NCBI GenBank assembly: GCA_019351995.1
Contig: JABBOD010000007.1
Coordinates: forward strand, 1-54,187
Source: Acidobacteriota bacterium
Lineage (GTDB): Bacteria; Actinomycetota; Actinomycetes; Actinomycetales; Microbacteriaceae
Direction: 5' to 3'
DNA: 54,187 bases
The stretch's first letter is position 1. Each line of letters starts with the position of its first letter. The notes under the pieces were generated by a model. That model had not been told where the DNA came from. It searched no databases and saw only the letters and a list, made by a program, of their open reading frames with translations. A program made the position numbers and the translations under genes. This document shows, piece after piece, positions 8,358 to 16,475 of the stretch.

Positions 8358-9695
8358 CTACAGGATCTCCAGGTTGGTCGACAGCTCGAACGGCGTGACC
8401 TGCGCCCGGTACCCCGCCCATTCGCGTCGTTTGTTGAGCAGTACGTACTCGAACACCTGCTCGCCCAGGGTCTCGGCAACCAGCTCGCTGTCCTCCATCA
8501 GCCGGAGGGCGGCATCCAGGCTCGTCGGCAAGCCGTCGTAGCCCAAGGCGCGGCGTTCGCCGTCACTGAGCGCCCACACATCGCCTTCCGCCTCCGGCGG
8601 CAACTCGTAGCCCTCTTCGATGCCCTTGAGGCCCGCGGCCAGCAGAAGGGAGAATGACAGATAGGGGTTCGCCGCCGAGTCGATGGCACGATACTCGACG
8701 CGAGCGCTGTTGCCCTTCCCCGGCTTGTACAGCGGGACGCGCACCAGCGCCGAGCGATTGTTGTGGCCCCAGGTGAGGTAGCTCGGGGCTTCATCCCCGC
8801 CCCACAGGCGCTTGTACGAGTTGACGAACTGGTTCGTCACCGCCGTGATCTCGGGGGCGTGGCGCAGAAGGCCCGCCACGAACTGTCGACCGATCTTCGA
8901 CAGTTGGTATTGACCCGATGCGTCGAAGAAGGCGTTGGTGTCCCCCTCGAAGAGCGACATATGGGTGTGCATACCGGATCCGGGCTGACCCGAGATCGGC
9001 TTCGGCATGAACGTCGCGTAGACGCCCTGCTCGATCGCCACCTCTTTGATGACGGTGCGAAAGGTCATGATGTTGTCGGCCATGGTCAACGCGTCGGCGT
9101 AGCGAAGGTCGATCTCGTTCTGACCGGGTCCCGCCTCGTGATGGCTGAACTCGACCGAAATCCCGAGGTCTTCGAGCATCCGCACCGAACGGCGACGGAA
9201 GTCGTGGGCCGTTCCACCGGGGACGTTGTCGAAGTAGCCCGCCGAGTCGACCGGCTCCGCCACCCCGTTCTTCAACTTGCTGGACTTCAGCAGGTAGAAC
9301 TCGATCTCGGGATGCGTGTAGAACGTGAACCCGCGATCCGCAGCTTTTGCGAGCGTCCTCTTCAACACGCTGCGCGGATCCGCCGCCGCCGGCTGCCCGT
9401 CGGGGGTCATGATGTCGCAGAACATGCGCGCGGTCGGGTCGATCTCCCCGCGCCAGGGCAAGATCTGGAAGGTTGTCGGGTCCGGGTGTGCCAGAACATC
9501 CGCCTCGAAGGATCGGGTCAGACCCTCGATCGCCGAGCCGTCGAAACCGACGCCCTCGCCGAAGGCACCCTCGACCTCTGCTGGGGCGAGCGCCACCGAC
9601 TTCAGAGTGCCCACGACGTCGGTGAACCATAGCCGCACGAACTTGACGCCGCGCTCCTCAATCGTGCGAAGAACGAAGTCACGTTGCTTGTCCAT
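8358..9695 (-). CDS. glnA: Type I glutamine synthetase, GlnA2-like
   Basis: ATP-dependent condensation of ammonia and glutamate, or of a related substrate; 445 residues. Family features: the beta-grasp N-terminus with GVKFVRLWFTDVVGTLKSVA, GFDGSAIEGLTRSFEADVL, the catalytic region HPEIEFYLL, the Glu/His metal site EFSHHEAGPGQNEIDLRY, MPKPISGQPGSGMHTHMSLF, and NSYKRLW. The C-terminus resembles mycobacterial GlnA2 (YELPPEAEGDVWALSDGERR) and lacks the NLYDLPPE adenylylation site of the beta group. It is therefore probably not a target of its neighbour GlnE, and an alpha-type or specialised role is possible. AGGAGGAGC sits just upstream of the ATG. It is divergent from nadE across 61 bases that must hold both promoters. 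Confidence 0.93.
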   Translation of the reverse strand: MDKQRDFVLRTIEERGVKFVRLWFTDVVGTLKSVALAPAEVEGAFGEGVGFDGSAIEGLTRSFEADVLAHPDPTTFQILPWRGEIDPTARMFCDIMTPDGQPAAADPRSVLKRTLAKAADRGFTFYTHPEIEFYLLKSSKLKNGVAEPVDSAGYFDNVPGGTAHDFRRRSVRMLEDLGISVEFSHHEAGPGQNEIDLRYADALTMADNIMTFRTVIKEVAIEQGVYATFMPKPISGQPGSGMHTHMSLFEGDTNAFFDASGQYQLSKIGRQFVAGLLRHAPEITAVTNQFVNSYKRLWGGDEAPSYLTWGHNNRSALVRVPLYKPGKGNSARVEYRAIDSAANPYLSFSLLLAAGLKGIEEGYELPPEAEGDVWALSDGERRALGYDGLPTSLDAALRLMEDSELVAETLGEQVFEYVLLNKRREWAGYRAQVTPFELSTNLEIL

Positions 9696-9756
9696 GCAAG
9701 CTCCTCCTGGTTGCCCGCCACGGGTGCACCGTGCGCCTCGGCTCTAGGCTACCGGT

Positions 9757-10842
9757 ATGCCCCGACTGCGATTGGCACTGGCTCAAACCAACCCAATCGT
9801 CGGCGATTTCTCGGGCAACGCGACACAGATCGTCAACGCGGCACGGGGCGCATTCGAGGCGGGCTCCGACCTGTTGCTGGCGGGCGAGATGGCGCTGAGC
9901 GGGTACCCGATCGAAGATCTTGCGGCCCAGCCCAGTTTCTTGCGTGAGTCGCACGATGCCGTGCCGGCGCTGGCGCAACGACTGGCCGACGAAGGTCTCG
10001 GCGACCTCGTCGTGGTCGTTGGGCATCCCGACGGCCCGGTCGAACCGCGCGATCGAGGCACCACGAACGCGCCGACGGCGATCGCCCACAACTGCGCCAG
10101 TGTGCTCCAGCGCGGCGTGGTGCGCGCGCGGTACGTCAAGCACCATCTGCCCAACTACTCCGTGTTTGACGAGTATCGCGTTTTCATCCCCGGTGACGAT
10201 TTGCTGGTGCTGCGGCTCAACGGAGTGGATGCCGCACTGATCATCTGCGAAGACCTCTGGCGGGACGGCGGACCGGTCACACGTGTCCTCGCCGCGGATG
10301 CCGGCCTCCTGCTGGTGATCAACGCCTCGCCATACGAGCGCGACAAGGATGAGACGCGGCTTCCACTGGTCGCTTCCCGTGCGCGGGCGACCAACACGAT
10401 CGTGGCGTACGTCAACATCGTCGGCGGGCAGGACGAACTGGTCTTCGACGGCGACAGCGTGGTCGTGGACGGGACCGGCAGCATCCTGGCTCGAGCGCCG
10501 CAGTTCCGTGAGCACCTCCTGCTGGTCGACGTCGACCCTGCGGCTGCCGTCGACAGTGAACTCCCCGACAGCGTCGTGCGCATCGAATTGGCGGCACCCG
10601 CGCGGGCGCACGCCGACCGGAAACCGATTGCTCGCGACATCGCGGAGTTGCGGGATGACCGGGAACAACTGGAACGCACTGGTGCTCGGCCTGCGCGACT
10701 ACGTCGAGAAGAACGCTTTCTCGAGCGTTGTACTCGGGCTCTCCGGCGGAATCGATTCCGCGGTCTGCGCGGCGATCGCGGCCGACGCGATCGGCGGAGA
10801 TCGGGTCTACGGGATCAGCATGCCCAGCCGCTACAGCTCTGA
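9757..10842 (+). CDS. nadE: NAD+ synthetase, N-terminal glutaminase part (frameshifted)
   Basis: This frame encodes the nitrilase-type amidase domain of glutamine-dependent NAD+ synthetase, which releases ammonia for amidation of deamido-NAD+. The catalytic triad is visible: Glu in AGEMALSGYPIEDL, Lys in RYVKHHLPNYSVFDEYRVF, Cys in ALIICEDLWRDGG. The domain is coherent up to about residue 300 (IARDIAELRDDREQ). Beyond that the frame becomes arginine-rich nonsense and stops at 10842. The expected continuation (WNALVLGLRDYVEKN) lies in the next frame. One surplus base near 10640-10670 explains this. The family protein is normally one chain of about 560-680 residues. The break may be a sequencing or assembly error, a mutation, or a genuine split into two polypeptides. 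Confidence 0.85.
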   Translation: MPRLRLALAQTNPIVGDFSGNATQIVNAARGAFEAGSDLLLAGEMALSGYPIEDLAAQPSFLRESHDAVPALAQRLADEGLGDLVVVVGHPDGPVEPRDRGTTNAPTAIAHNCASVLQRGVVRARYVKHHLPNYSVFDEYRVFIPGDDLLVLRLNGVDAALIICEDLWRDGGPVTRVLAADAGLLLVINASPYERDKDETRLPLVASRARATNTIVAYVNIVGGQDELVFDGDSVVVDGTGSILARAPQFREHLLLVDVDPAAAVDSELPDSVVRIELAAPARAHADRKPIARDIAELRDDREQLERTGARPARLRREERFLERCTRALRRNRFRGLRGDRGRRDRRRSGLRDQHAQPLQL

Positions 10843-11494
10843 TGGTTCCCGCACCGACGCCGATGAGCTGGCCGAGCGAATCGGGCTGCACTACTCGACG
10901 GAGACGATCGCCGAACTGGTGCAACCGATCGAAGACAAGCTGCACCTCAGCGGGACGGCGGCAGAGAACGTGCAAGCGCGCATCCGGGGCATCGTCCTGA
11001 TGGCCGAATCGAATACGCACGGCCACCTGGTGCTCACGACCGGAAATAAGACCGAACTCGCTGTCGGCTACTCGACGATCTACGGAGATTCCGTCGGCGG
11101 GTTCGCTCCCCTCAAAGACGTGCCGAAGATGCTCGTCTGGGAGCTGGCCCGCTGGCGAAACGACGTGGCCATCGCTCGTGGCGAGATCGCGCCGATTCCC
11201 ACCAACTCGATCGAGAAGCCGCCGAGCGCCGAGCTTCGGCCGGATCAGACCGACCAGGACACCCTCCCGCCCTATGAGGTGCTCGACGCGATCATCGCGG
11301 GCTATGTGAACGATCGTCTCGGCCGCGAAGACCTGGTGCTCGCCGGGTTCGACCGGGTCACCGTTGATTTCGTCGCCGACCTCGTCGACCGCGCCGAATG
11401 CAAGCGTCGACAGGTAGCCATCGGGCCCAAGATCTCGGGGATGGCCTTCGGCCGTGATCGCCGCCTTCCCATCACGGCGCGGCGCGCCGGATGA
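10655..11494 (+). CDS. nadE: NAD+ synthetase, C-terminal ATP-dependent synthetase part
   Basis: This is the catalytic NAD+ synthetase domain, which adenylylates and amidates deamido-NAD+. Motifs: the PP-loop LGLSGGIDSAVCAAIAAD, GISMPSRYSS, TTGNKTELAVGYSTIYGD, and GGFAPLKDVPKMLVW. Its frame is +1 relative to the preceding amidase domain. An ATG at 10655 has GGAG seven bases upstream, so separate translation as a 279-residue protein is possible. It is equally consistent with the second half of one frameshifted gene. The stop overlaps the start of the YhhN gene (ATGA at 11491), indicating translational coupling. The intact motifs argue against long-standing decay. Confidence 0.88.
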   Translation: MTGNNWNALVLGLRDYVEKNAFSSVVLGLSGGIDSAVCAAIAADAIGGDRVYGISMPSRYSSDGSRTDADELAERIGLHYSTETIAELVQPIEDKLHLSGTAAENVQARIRGIVLMAESNTHGHLVLTTGNKTELAVGYSTIYGDSVGGFAPLKDVPKMLVWELARWRNDVAIARGEIAPIPTNSIEKPPSAELRPDQTDQDTLPPYEVLDAIIAGYVNDRLGREDLVLAGFDRVTVDFVADLVDRAECKRRQVAIGPKISGMAFGRDRRLPITARRAG

Positions 11495-12174
11495 TCGTGA
11501 GTGAGCCTTCCGTTCTCCGCGCGGGCTGGCGCGTCGGCTGGGCGCTCGCGGGGTTCGTGCCCTACCTCGCCGTCAGTGCCGTGCAACTGGTCACGAAGTT
11601 CAGTAACGACACCTCACTCGATCAGGTCACCAAAGCGCTCGAGATGCCGACGCTCGCCTTCGGTGCCGGTGTCGCGATCCTTCTCGCCCACCGCCGACCG
11701 CGACCGCTGATCTCCGCGCTTCTGTTCGCAGGGCTCGCGCTCTCCTGGCTGGGAGACATCTCCCTCGACCACCTGACCGTCGGGCTCGCCATGTTCTTCG
11801 CCGCCCACGCCGCGTACATCACGATGTTCGAGCGCGCATTCCGGCCACGTCGTCCATCCAGCTGGGGGCTCGTCGCGGTCCCGTGGTTCGTCTTCCTCCT
11901 GGCGTTCCTTGCCCCCCACCTGGGCGGGATGCTGCCGCTCGTCGCCCTGTACGGCGCCATCCTCGGGACGATGGCCGTGTCCGCGAGCCGCGGCAACACC
12001 GCAACGAAGGTCGGCGGGGTGCTCTTCGTGACGTCGGACTCGTTCCTGGCGTTTCGACTCTTCACCCCGCTGTTCCATGATGACCTCAGCGAGTTCCTCA
12101 TCATGCTGGCCTACCTGGCAGCGCAGGGCTTCATCACGGTCGGGATGTTGCGCGCGGAGCGCGATCTAGACTGA
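11491..12174 (+). CDS. YhhN / lysoplasmalogenase-family membrane protein
   Basis: A 227-residue integral membrane protein of the YhhN (TMEM86) family. Some members hydrolyse the vinyl-ether bond of lysoplasmalogens; the bacterial role is largely unproven. About seven to eight hydrophobic segments are visible. The family's conserved polar residues are present: KALEMPT near residue 48, SWLGDISLD near residue 85, and SDSFLAFRLF near residue 183. The ATG overlaps the nadE stop, so it is coupled to nadE, and panB follows four bases after its stop. The three form one plus-strand transcription unit. Confidence 0.8.
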   Translation: MIVSEPSVLRAGWRVGWALAGFVPYLAVSAVQLVTKFSNDTSLDQVTKALEMPTLAFGAGVAILLAHRRPRPLISALLFAGLALSWLGDISLDHLTVGLAMFFAAHAAYITMFERAFRPRRPSSWGLVAVPWFVFLLAFLAPHLGGMLPLVALYGAILGTMAVSASRGNTATKVGGVLFVTSDSFLAFRLFTPLFHDDLSEFLIMLAYLAAQGFITVGMLRAERDLD

Positions 12175-12178
12175 CCAA

Positions 12179-12994
12179 ATGGCAGACGCAGTCGTCAAGC
12201 GAGTTCGAACCCGGCACTTTCAGAATGCGAAGGACCAGGGCCTCAAGATCACCGGGTTGACGAGTTATGACATGCTCACCGCCACGATCTTCGACCAGGC
12301 CGGCATCGACTTCCTCCTGGTGGGTGACTCGGCCGGCAACAACGTGTTCGGCTACGACACCACCCTGCCCGTCACCATCGACCAGCTCATCCCGTTGACC
12401 CGGGCGGTTGCGGGCGCCGTCAAGCGCGCCTTCGTGATCGGCGACATGCCATTCGGCTCCTACGAGACCGGGCCGGATGAGGCGCTGCACAGCGCGTTCC
12501 GCTTCATGAAGGAGACGGGAGCGCACGCCGTCAAGCTCGAGGGTGGAGTGCGCAGCGCGGAGCAGATCCGGCGGATCGTGTCGGCCGGCATCCCGGTCAT
12601 GGGCCACATCGGCTTCACCCCGCAGAGCGAGCACCAGCTGGGCGGACACGTCATCCAGGGCAGGGGCAGCGGGGTCGAGCAACTGCTCGCCGACGCACAC
12701 GCGGTCGAAGACGCCGGGGCGTTCGCCGTCGTGCTGGAGATGGTTCCTGCCGACTCCGCGAAGCGAGTGACCGACGAGCTCTCCATTCCCACGATCAGCG
12801 TCGGGGCGGGGCCGCACACGACCGGCCAGCTTTTGGTCTGGACGGACTGGGCGGGTCTCACCCAGGGTCGCATCCCGAGCTTCGTGAAGCAATACGCGAA
12901 CCTGTCCCAGGTGTTGACGGATGCCGCCAAAGCCTGGACAGCGGACGTCAACTCGGGCGCATACCCGGGCGACGACCACAGCTACCAGGGCTAG
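12179..12994 (+). CDS. panB: 3-methyl-2-oxobutanoate hydroxymethyltransferase
   Basis: First committed step of pantothenate synthesis: transfers a hydroxymethyl group from 5,10-methylene-tetrahydrofolate to ketoisovalerate, making ketopantoate. It is 271 residues, full length for the (beta/alpha)8 family. Motifs: ITGLTSYDMLTATIFDQAG, LVGDSAGNNVFGYDTTLPVT (metal-binding Asp), GDMPFGSY, VKLEGG, PVMGHIGFTPQSEHQLGG, FAVVLEMVPADSAKRVT (catalytic Glu), and PTISVGAGPHTTGQLLVW. It starts four bases after the YhhN stop. The gene ends at a hairpin shared with the convergent DUF2510 gene. panB lies near glnA2 in mycobacteria too. Confidence 0.96.
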   Translation: MADAVVKRVRTRHFQNAKDQGLKITGLTSYDMLTATIFDQAGIDFLLVGDSAGNNVFGYDTTLPVTIDQLIPLTRAVAGAVKRAFVIGDMPFGSYETGPDEALHSAFRFMKETGAHAVKLEGGVRSAEQIRRIVSAGIPVMGHIGFTPQSEHQLGGHVIQGRGSGVEQLLADAHAVEDAGAFAVVLEMVPADSAKRVTDELSIPTISVGAGPHTTGQLLVWTDWAGLTQGRIPSFVKQYANLSQVLTDAAKAWTADVNSGAYPGDDHSYQG

Positions 12995-13000
12995 CCACGA

Positions 13001-13026
13001 CCGCTCCGCGCTAGAGAGCGGAGTGG
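13001..13026. terminator. Bidirectional hairpin between panB and the DUF2510 gene
   Basis: CCGCTCCGC at 13001-13009 pairs with GCGGAGTGG at 13018-13026 (one G-U pair) around an 8-base loop. The convergent genes stop at 12994 and 13011. No T-run follows, so termination strength is uncertain. Confidence 0.45.
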
Positions 13027-13451
13027 GTGACCAGCCGCAGCACCACTATCCACCCGGCAAGCACGACGATCCCGATTGCGCCCAACGCGATGCCCAGTAC
13101 CGCCCGGCGGCGACCGTCGACTTCGTAGCCCTGCCTGATAAGCCGAGAGTGACGGCGCGGCGCCATGACGCCGAAAACGAAAGCAAGCACGGTGGGGGCC
13201 ATCAGCGCGTTCGCGATCACCGCGACGATGCCCCACGCCAGCGAGCGGTTAGCCCAACTCGACCCCGGCGGCACGAGGCGACTCTCCTCGACCCATGCGT
13301 CCTCTGGCGGCTTGCCGACCGGGAGCGCTTGAACGTGCCCCGTCCACTGGTCGCCGTCCCACCAGCGCGCCTGCCGTCCACCGGTCGGATCGGCATACCA
13401 CCCGGGCGCCACCGGTGCGGGCGCTCCCGAGAGGGCCTGAGTCGAAGACAT
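13011..13451 (-). CDS. DUF2510-domain membrane protein
   Basis: A 146-residue protein with an N-terminal DUF2510 domain (APGWYADPTGGRQARWWDG, then QWTGHVQ), a short tryptophan-rich module common at the ends of actinobacterial membrane proteins. Two hydrophobic segments follow: residues ~70-93 (AWGIVAVIANALMAPTVLAF) and ~115-140 (VLGIALGAIGIVVLAGWIVV). This resembles DUF4190-like proteins. The function is unknown. The ATG is preceded by GGGGGGTGA. It is transcribed alone, divergent from the DUF72 gene and convergent with panB. Confidence 0.75.
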   Translation of the reverse strand: MSSTQALSGAPAPVAPGWYADPTGGRQARWWDGDQWTGHVQALPVGKPPEDAWVEESRLVPPGSSWANRSLAWGIVAVIANALMAPTVLAFVFGVMAPRRHSRLIRQGYEVDGRRRAVLGIALGAIGIVVLAGWIVVLRLVTHSAL

Positions 13452-13545
13452 TGCGTCACCCCCCAGTTCAGCAAGTCACATCATCATCCCTGAAGGCGCC
13501 GAATCCGCGCACCCCCCGAATGGGTGCCGTGGCTACGCTGGCCGC

Positions 13546-14361
13546 ATGGCGCAGTTCTTCGTCGGCATGGCCGGGTGGACGTACGAGCCGTGGCGCAGCG
13601 ACTTCTACCCGACCGGACTACGCCAAGCTGACGAACTCAGCTATGCCTCGAAGCAGGTGAGCTCCATCGAGCTCAACGGGTCGTTCTACTCGCTGCAGAA
13701 GCCATCCAGTTGGCAGAAGTGGCGCGAGGCCACGCCCGCCGACTTCGTCTTCGCGGTCAAGGCGCCGCGATTCATCACCCATATCCGTGGCCTGGATGAC
13801 GTGGCTGAGCCCGTCGCCAACTTCTTCGCCTCCGGGATCCTGGCCCTCGGCCCCAAGCTCGGGCCCATCCTGTGGCAGCTGCCTCCGAACCTCGACTTCG
13901 ACTCCGAGAGGTTGGAGGCCTTCCTGAAGCTGCTCCCCCGCACGACCGCCGAGGCGGTGGAGGTCGCGAAAGGCCGGGGAGATCGGATGACCGGCAGGGA
14001 GTATCTCGAGACCGACACCGACCGCCCGCTGCGACATGCGATCGAGGTGCGCAACTTCAGCTTCGACGACACGGATTTCGCTGCTCTGCTCGAACGGCAC
14101 GGCGTCGCCGCGGTCCTCGGCGACTCGAAGGAACGCTGGCCCCAGCTCGACTGGGTCACAGCCGATTTTGCGTACGCGCGCTTGCACGGCGACCGGGAGC
14201 TCTACTCTGCCGGCTACGACTCAGAGGGTTTCGACGCCTGGGAGGAATGGACTCGCGATCATCTCGACCACGACCGAGACACGTACGTGTATTTCGACAA
14301 CGACCACAAGACGCGCGCCCCGTTCGACGCGATGGAATTGCTTGCGCGTTTGCGCTCCTAA
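13546..14361 (+). CDS. DUF72 (YecE-like) protein
   Basis: A 271-residue TIM-barrel-like DUF72 protein. The start MAQFFVGMAGWTYEPWRSDF is typical of the family, followed by SSIELNGSFYSLQKPSSWQK, FVFAVKAPRFITHI, GPILWQLPPN, and the C-terminal YARLHGDRELYS and TYVYFDNDHKTRAPFDA. The biochemical role of the family is unproven. It is transcribed as a single plus-strand gene. Its stop TAA directly abuts the stop of the 55-residue gene on the other strand. Confidence 0.85.
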   Translation: MAQFFVGMAGWTYEPWRSDFYPTGLRQADELSYASKQVSSIELNGSFYSLQKPSSWQKWREATPADFVFAVKAPRFITHIRGLDDVAEPVANFFASGILALGPKLGPILWQLPPNLDFDSERLEAFLKLLPRTTAEAVEVAKGRGDRMTGREYLETDTDRPLRHAIEVRNFSFDDTDFAALLERHGVAAVLGDSKERWPQLDWVTADFAYARLHGDRELYSAGYDSEGFDAWEEWTRDHLDHDRDTYVYFDNDHKTRAPFDAMELLARLRS

Positions 14362-14529
14362 CTAGTCGTCGTCGGGGTCGGCGTTCCACGCCGCCGCGCG
14401 TTCGCGGGCGATCTCGGGGGCCCGGGCTGCCTCCTCACGAGACTCGTACGGACCGTCACGATCCGACCCGAGCGACTGAGGCCCCTCTTCGACCTCACCG
14501 GTTTTGTGGTTGTACCACCACTGCGTCAT
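14362..14529 (-). CDS. Small conserved-type protein, 55 residues
   Basis: An ATG at 14529 opens a 55-residue frame starting MTQWWYNHKTGEVEEGPQS and ending AWNADPDDD. The pattern (W/Y-rich start, G-x-V-E-x-G-P, then GPYESREEAARA) matches short actinobacterial proteins often labelled SPOR-like or, misleadingly, methionine aminopeptidase. The acidic C-terminus and codon bias support coding. It lies head-to-head with map and tail-to-tail with the DUF72 gene, filling the gap exactly. The function is unknown. No strong ribosome binding site is seen upstream. Confidence 0.65.
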   Translation of the reverse strand: MTQWWYNHKTGEVEEGPQSLGSDRDGPYESREEAARAPEIARERAAAWNADPDDD

Positions 14530-14564
14530 GCGACCAGCCTAACGCCGCGATCTAGACTCGAGCC

Positions 14565-15449
14565 ATGCCCCGGGACGATCGCAATCACCTGGTGCCCGGG
14601 CGACTCTCTCCCACTCGGCGGGTGCCGGGAACCATTCCACGACCGGAATACGTCGGCAAGCCCGGTCCTAGCCGCTACGACGGCAACGACCGGTACACCG
14701 CCGACGAAATCGAACGAATCCGGACCAGTGGCCGGATCGCGGCCCAGGCACTCGAAGCCGTCGCGGCAGCCATCCGACCGGGAGTCACGACGGACGAGCT
14801 GGATGCGATTGGTCACGATTTCCTGGTAGCCCACGACGCCTATCCCTCGACCCTGGGCTACCGGGGATACCCGAAATCACTGTGCACCTCTGTCAACGAG
14901 GTCATCTGCCACGGCATCCCCGACGACACCGTGCTGCACGACGGGGATCTGATCAATATCGACATCACGGCCTTCCGTGACGGAATGCACGGTGACCTCA
15001 ACGCCACCTTCGCCGTCGGCTCGCTCGGCGCCGAGGCATCCGAACTCGTTGCGCGAACCCGCGAGGCCCTGTACCGCGGTATCAAGGCGGTCGCGCCGGG
15101 TCGAGAAGTCAACGTGATCGGCCGCGCGATCGAGAGTTATGCACGACGATTCGGCTACGGCGTTGTGAAGGACTACACAGGTCACGGTGTTGGCACGGCC
15201 TTCCACTCCGGGCTGGTGATCCCGCACTATGACGCGTCGCCAGAGTTTTCCACCGTGATGGAACCCGGCATGGTGTTCACGATCGAACCGATGCTCACGC
15301 TCGGTACCCTCGAACGTCCTGGCACCACCGACTGGGACGAGTGGGACGACGGCTGGACCGTCGTCACTCGGGACCGCAGCCTCACCGCCCAGTTCGAGCA
15401 CACCCTGGTGGTCACCGAGCGCGGGGCCGAGATTCTGACCCTCCCGTGA
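14565..15449 (+). CDS. map: Methionine aminopeptidase, type I
   Basis: Removes the initiator methionine from nascent proteins in the cytoplasm. It is 294 residues, with a ~40-residue N-terminal extension ([20 protein letters not shown]...) like the longer actinobacterial MetAP. The dinuclear metal ligands are visible: Asp residues in [15 protein letters not shown], His in [13 protein letters not shown], Glu in [10 protein letters not shown], Glu in [10 protein letters not shown]. The substrate-site His is in [10 protein letters not shown]. The tail [17 protein letters not shown] is typical of the family. It is followed 42 bases later by ppgK on the same strand. Confidence 0.94.
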   Translation: MPRDDRNHLVPGRLSPTRRVPGTIPRPEYVGKPGPSRYDGNDRYTADEIERIRTSGRIAAQALEAVAAAIRPGVTTDELDAIGHDFLVAHDAYPSTLGYRGYPKSLCTSVNEVICHGIPDDTVLHDGDLINIDITAFRDGMHGDLNATFAVGSLGAEASELVARTREALYRGIKAVAPGREVNVIGRAIESYARRFGYGVVKDYTGHGVGTAFHSGLVIPHYDASPEFSTVMEPGMVFTIEPMLTLGTLERPGTTDWDEWDDGWTVVTRDRSLTAQFEHTLVVTERGAEILTLP

Positions 15450-15491
15450 CGCCTCCGCGGCCGAGCGGGCAGATACGGAAGACTGGCGTGC

Positions 15492-16247
15492 ATGAGTTCA
15501 TCACTCGCCATCGGCGTTGACATCGGCGGAACAGGCATCAAAGGCGCGATTGTTGATCTGACAGGCGGGACGCTCGTCACCGACCGGGTCAAGGTCCCGA
15601 CTCCCCGGGGCGGCGAGCCCGACGACATCGTCGAGACGGTGGTACAGATGATCGACGGCTTCGGCGTTCAAGGAGAGGGCCTCCCGGTCGGGATCTGTTT
15701 TCCGGCAGTCGTCCTCCACGGCAGGACGATGTCCGCGGCGAACGTCTCGAAGCGGTGGATCGGCCTCGAGGCGGAGGCACTGTTCGAGAAAGCACTCACC
15801 CGCGACATCCGCTTCATCAACGACGCGGACGCGGCAGCGGTTGCCGAAGCCAAGTACGGGGCCGCGAAGGACGTCGGCGGTTTGGTGATCCTCTCGACCC
15901 TCGGCACCGGCATCGGGAGCGGTCTGCTGTTCGATGGCGTGCTGATCCCCAATGCCGAACTCGGCCACCTCGAAATCGACGGCAAAGACGCCGAGTCTCG
16001 GGCTGCTTATTCGGCGAAAGAGCGCGAGTCCCTGAGCTGGGAGGACTGGGCCAAGCGCCTCCAGCGCTACTTCGAAACCCTCGATGCCCTCCTGTCGCCC
16101 GAGCTCATCGTCGTCGGTGGCGGCGTCTCCAAGGAGTACGCCCACTTTGTGCCGCTGTTGAAGCTGCGGCCGTCGATTGTGCCCGCCGTGCTGCGCAACA
16201 ATGCCGGGATCCTGGGCGCTGCGTGGATGACAGGAGCTGCGTCCTGA
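15492..16247 (+). CDS. ppgK: Polyphosphate glucokinase
   Basis: Phosphorylates glucose with inorganic polyphosphate (and usually ATP), an actinobacterial speciality. It is 251 residues of the ROK/hexokinase fold. Motifs: the phosphate-1 loop AIGVDIGGTGIKGAIVDL, the catalytic Asp in RFINDADAAAVAEAKYG, and the phosphate-2 loop LSTLGTGIGSGLLFDG. Near the C-terminus, LSPELIVVGGGVSKEY forms the adenosine/phosphate site. The TPRGGEPDD segment is typical of PPGK. It has no inserted sequence and is full length. It is probably co-transcribed with map. The kdp leader begins after it. Confidence 0.94.
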   Translation: MSSSLAIGVDIGGTGIKGAIVDLTGGTLVTDRVKVPTPRGGEPDDIVETVVQMIDGFGVQGEGLPVGICFPAVVLHGRTMSAANVSKRWIGLEAEALFEKALTRDIRFINDADAAAVAEAKYGAAKDVGGLVILSTLGTGIGSGLLFDGVLIPNAELGHLEIDGKDAESRAAYSAKERESLSWEDWAKRLQRYFETLDALLSPELIVVGGGVSKEYAHFVPLLKLRPSIVPAVLRNNAGILGAAWMTGAAS

Positions 16248-16391
16248 CGCGACGGTCGCGTTAGAGAAATGGTCAGGCCTGTTAGGGACTCGTAAGAGTT
16301 CGCCCGGTCGGGCGATTGCGGGTGTTGGGTAACCAGCTGTGGCGCTCGCCGCGGCGTGCGTGCACGTCCCCGTATCGGATGGAGTCTGTCC
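16248..16391 (+). promoter_or_regulatory. Structured leader ahead of the kdp operon
   Basis: A 144-base non-coding gap that must hold the kdp control region. GGACTC (16286-16291) pairs with GAGTTC (16296-16301) across a GTAA (GNRA-type) loop. Next, CGCCC (16301-16305) can pair with GGGCG (16310-16314). GGGTAACC and a GC-rich segment follow. It could be a KdpE operator region or a structured RNA leader; I cannot match it to a known riboswitch by eye. Confidence 0.35.
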
Positions 16392-16475
16392 TTGCTCGAC
16401 ATCGTCTATGTCGCCGGCATCCTCGCGCTCGCCGCGCTGATCGCCCTCATCGCCAAGGGGGTGGAGAAGCTGTGA
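16392..16475 (+). CDS. Membrane microprotein, 27 residues, upstream of kdpF
   Basis: A TTG at 16392 opens a 27-residue frame starting [20 protein letters not shown] and ending AKGVEKL. It has one clear transmembrane helix and a basic C-terminal end. Its stop TGA (16473-16475) overlaps the kdpF ATG by one base, as in coupled translation. The GC-rich codon pattern agrees with its neighbours. I recall similar short frames ahead of kdpF in some other actinobacteria, but no function is known to me. It could be a second KdpF-like stabilising subunit or a coupling leader peptide. Confidence 0.55.
   Translation: MLDIVYVAGILALAALIALIAKGVEKL

Noticed and set aside
16248..16391. A known c-di-AMP (ydaO-type) riboswitch ahead of kdp
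   Set aside because: Some words (GGGTAACC) are suggestive, but the ordered consensus segments and pseudoknot arms could not be found by eye.
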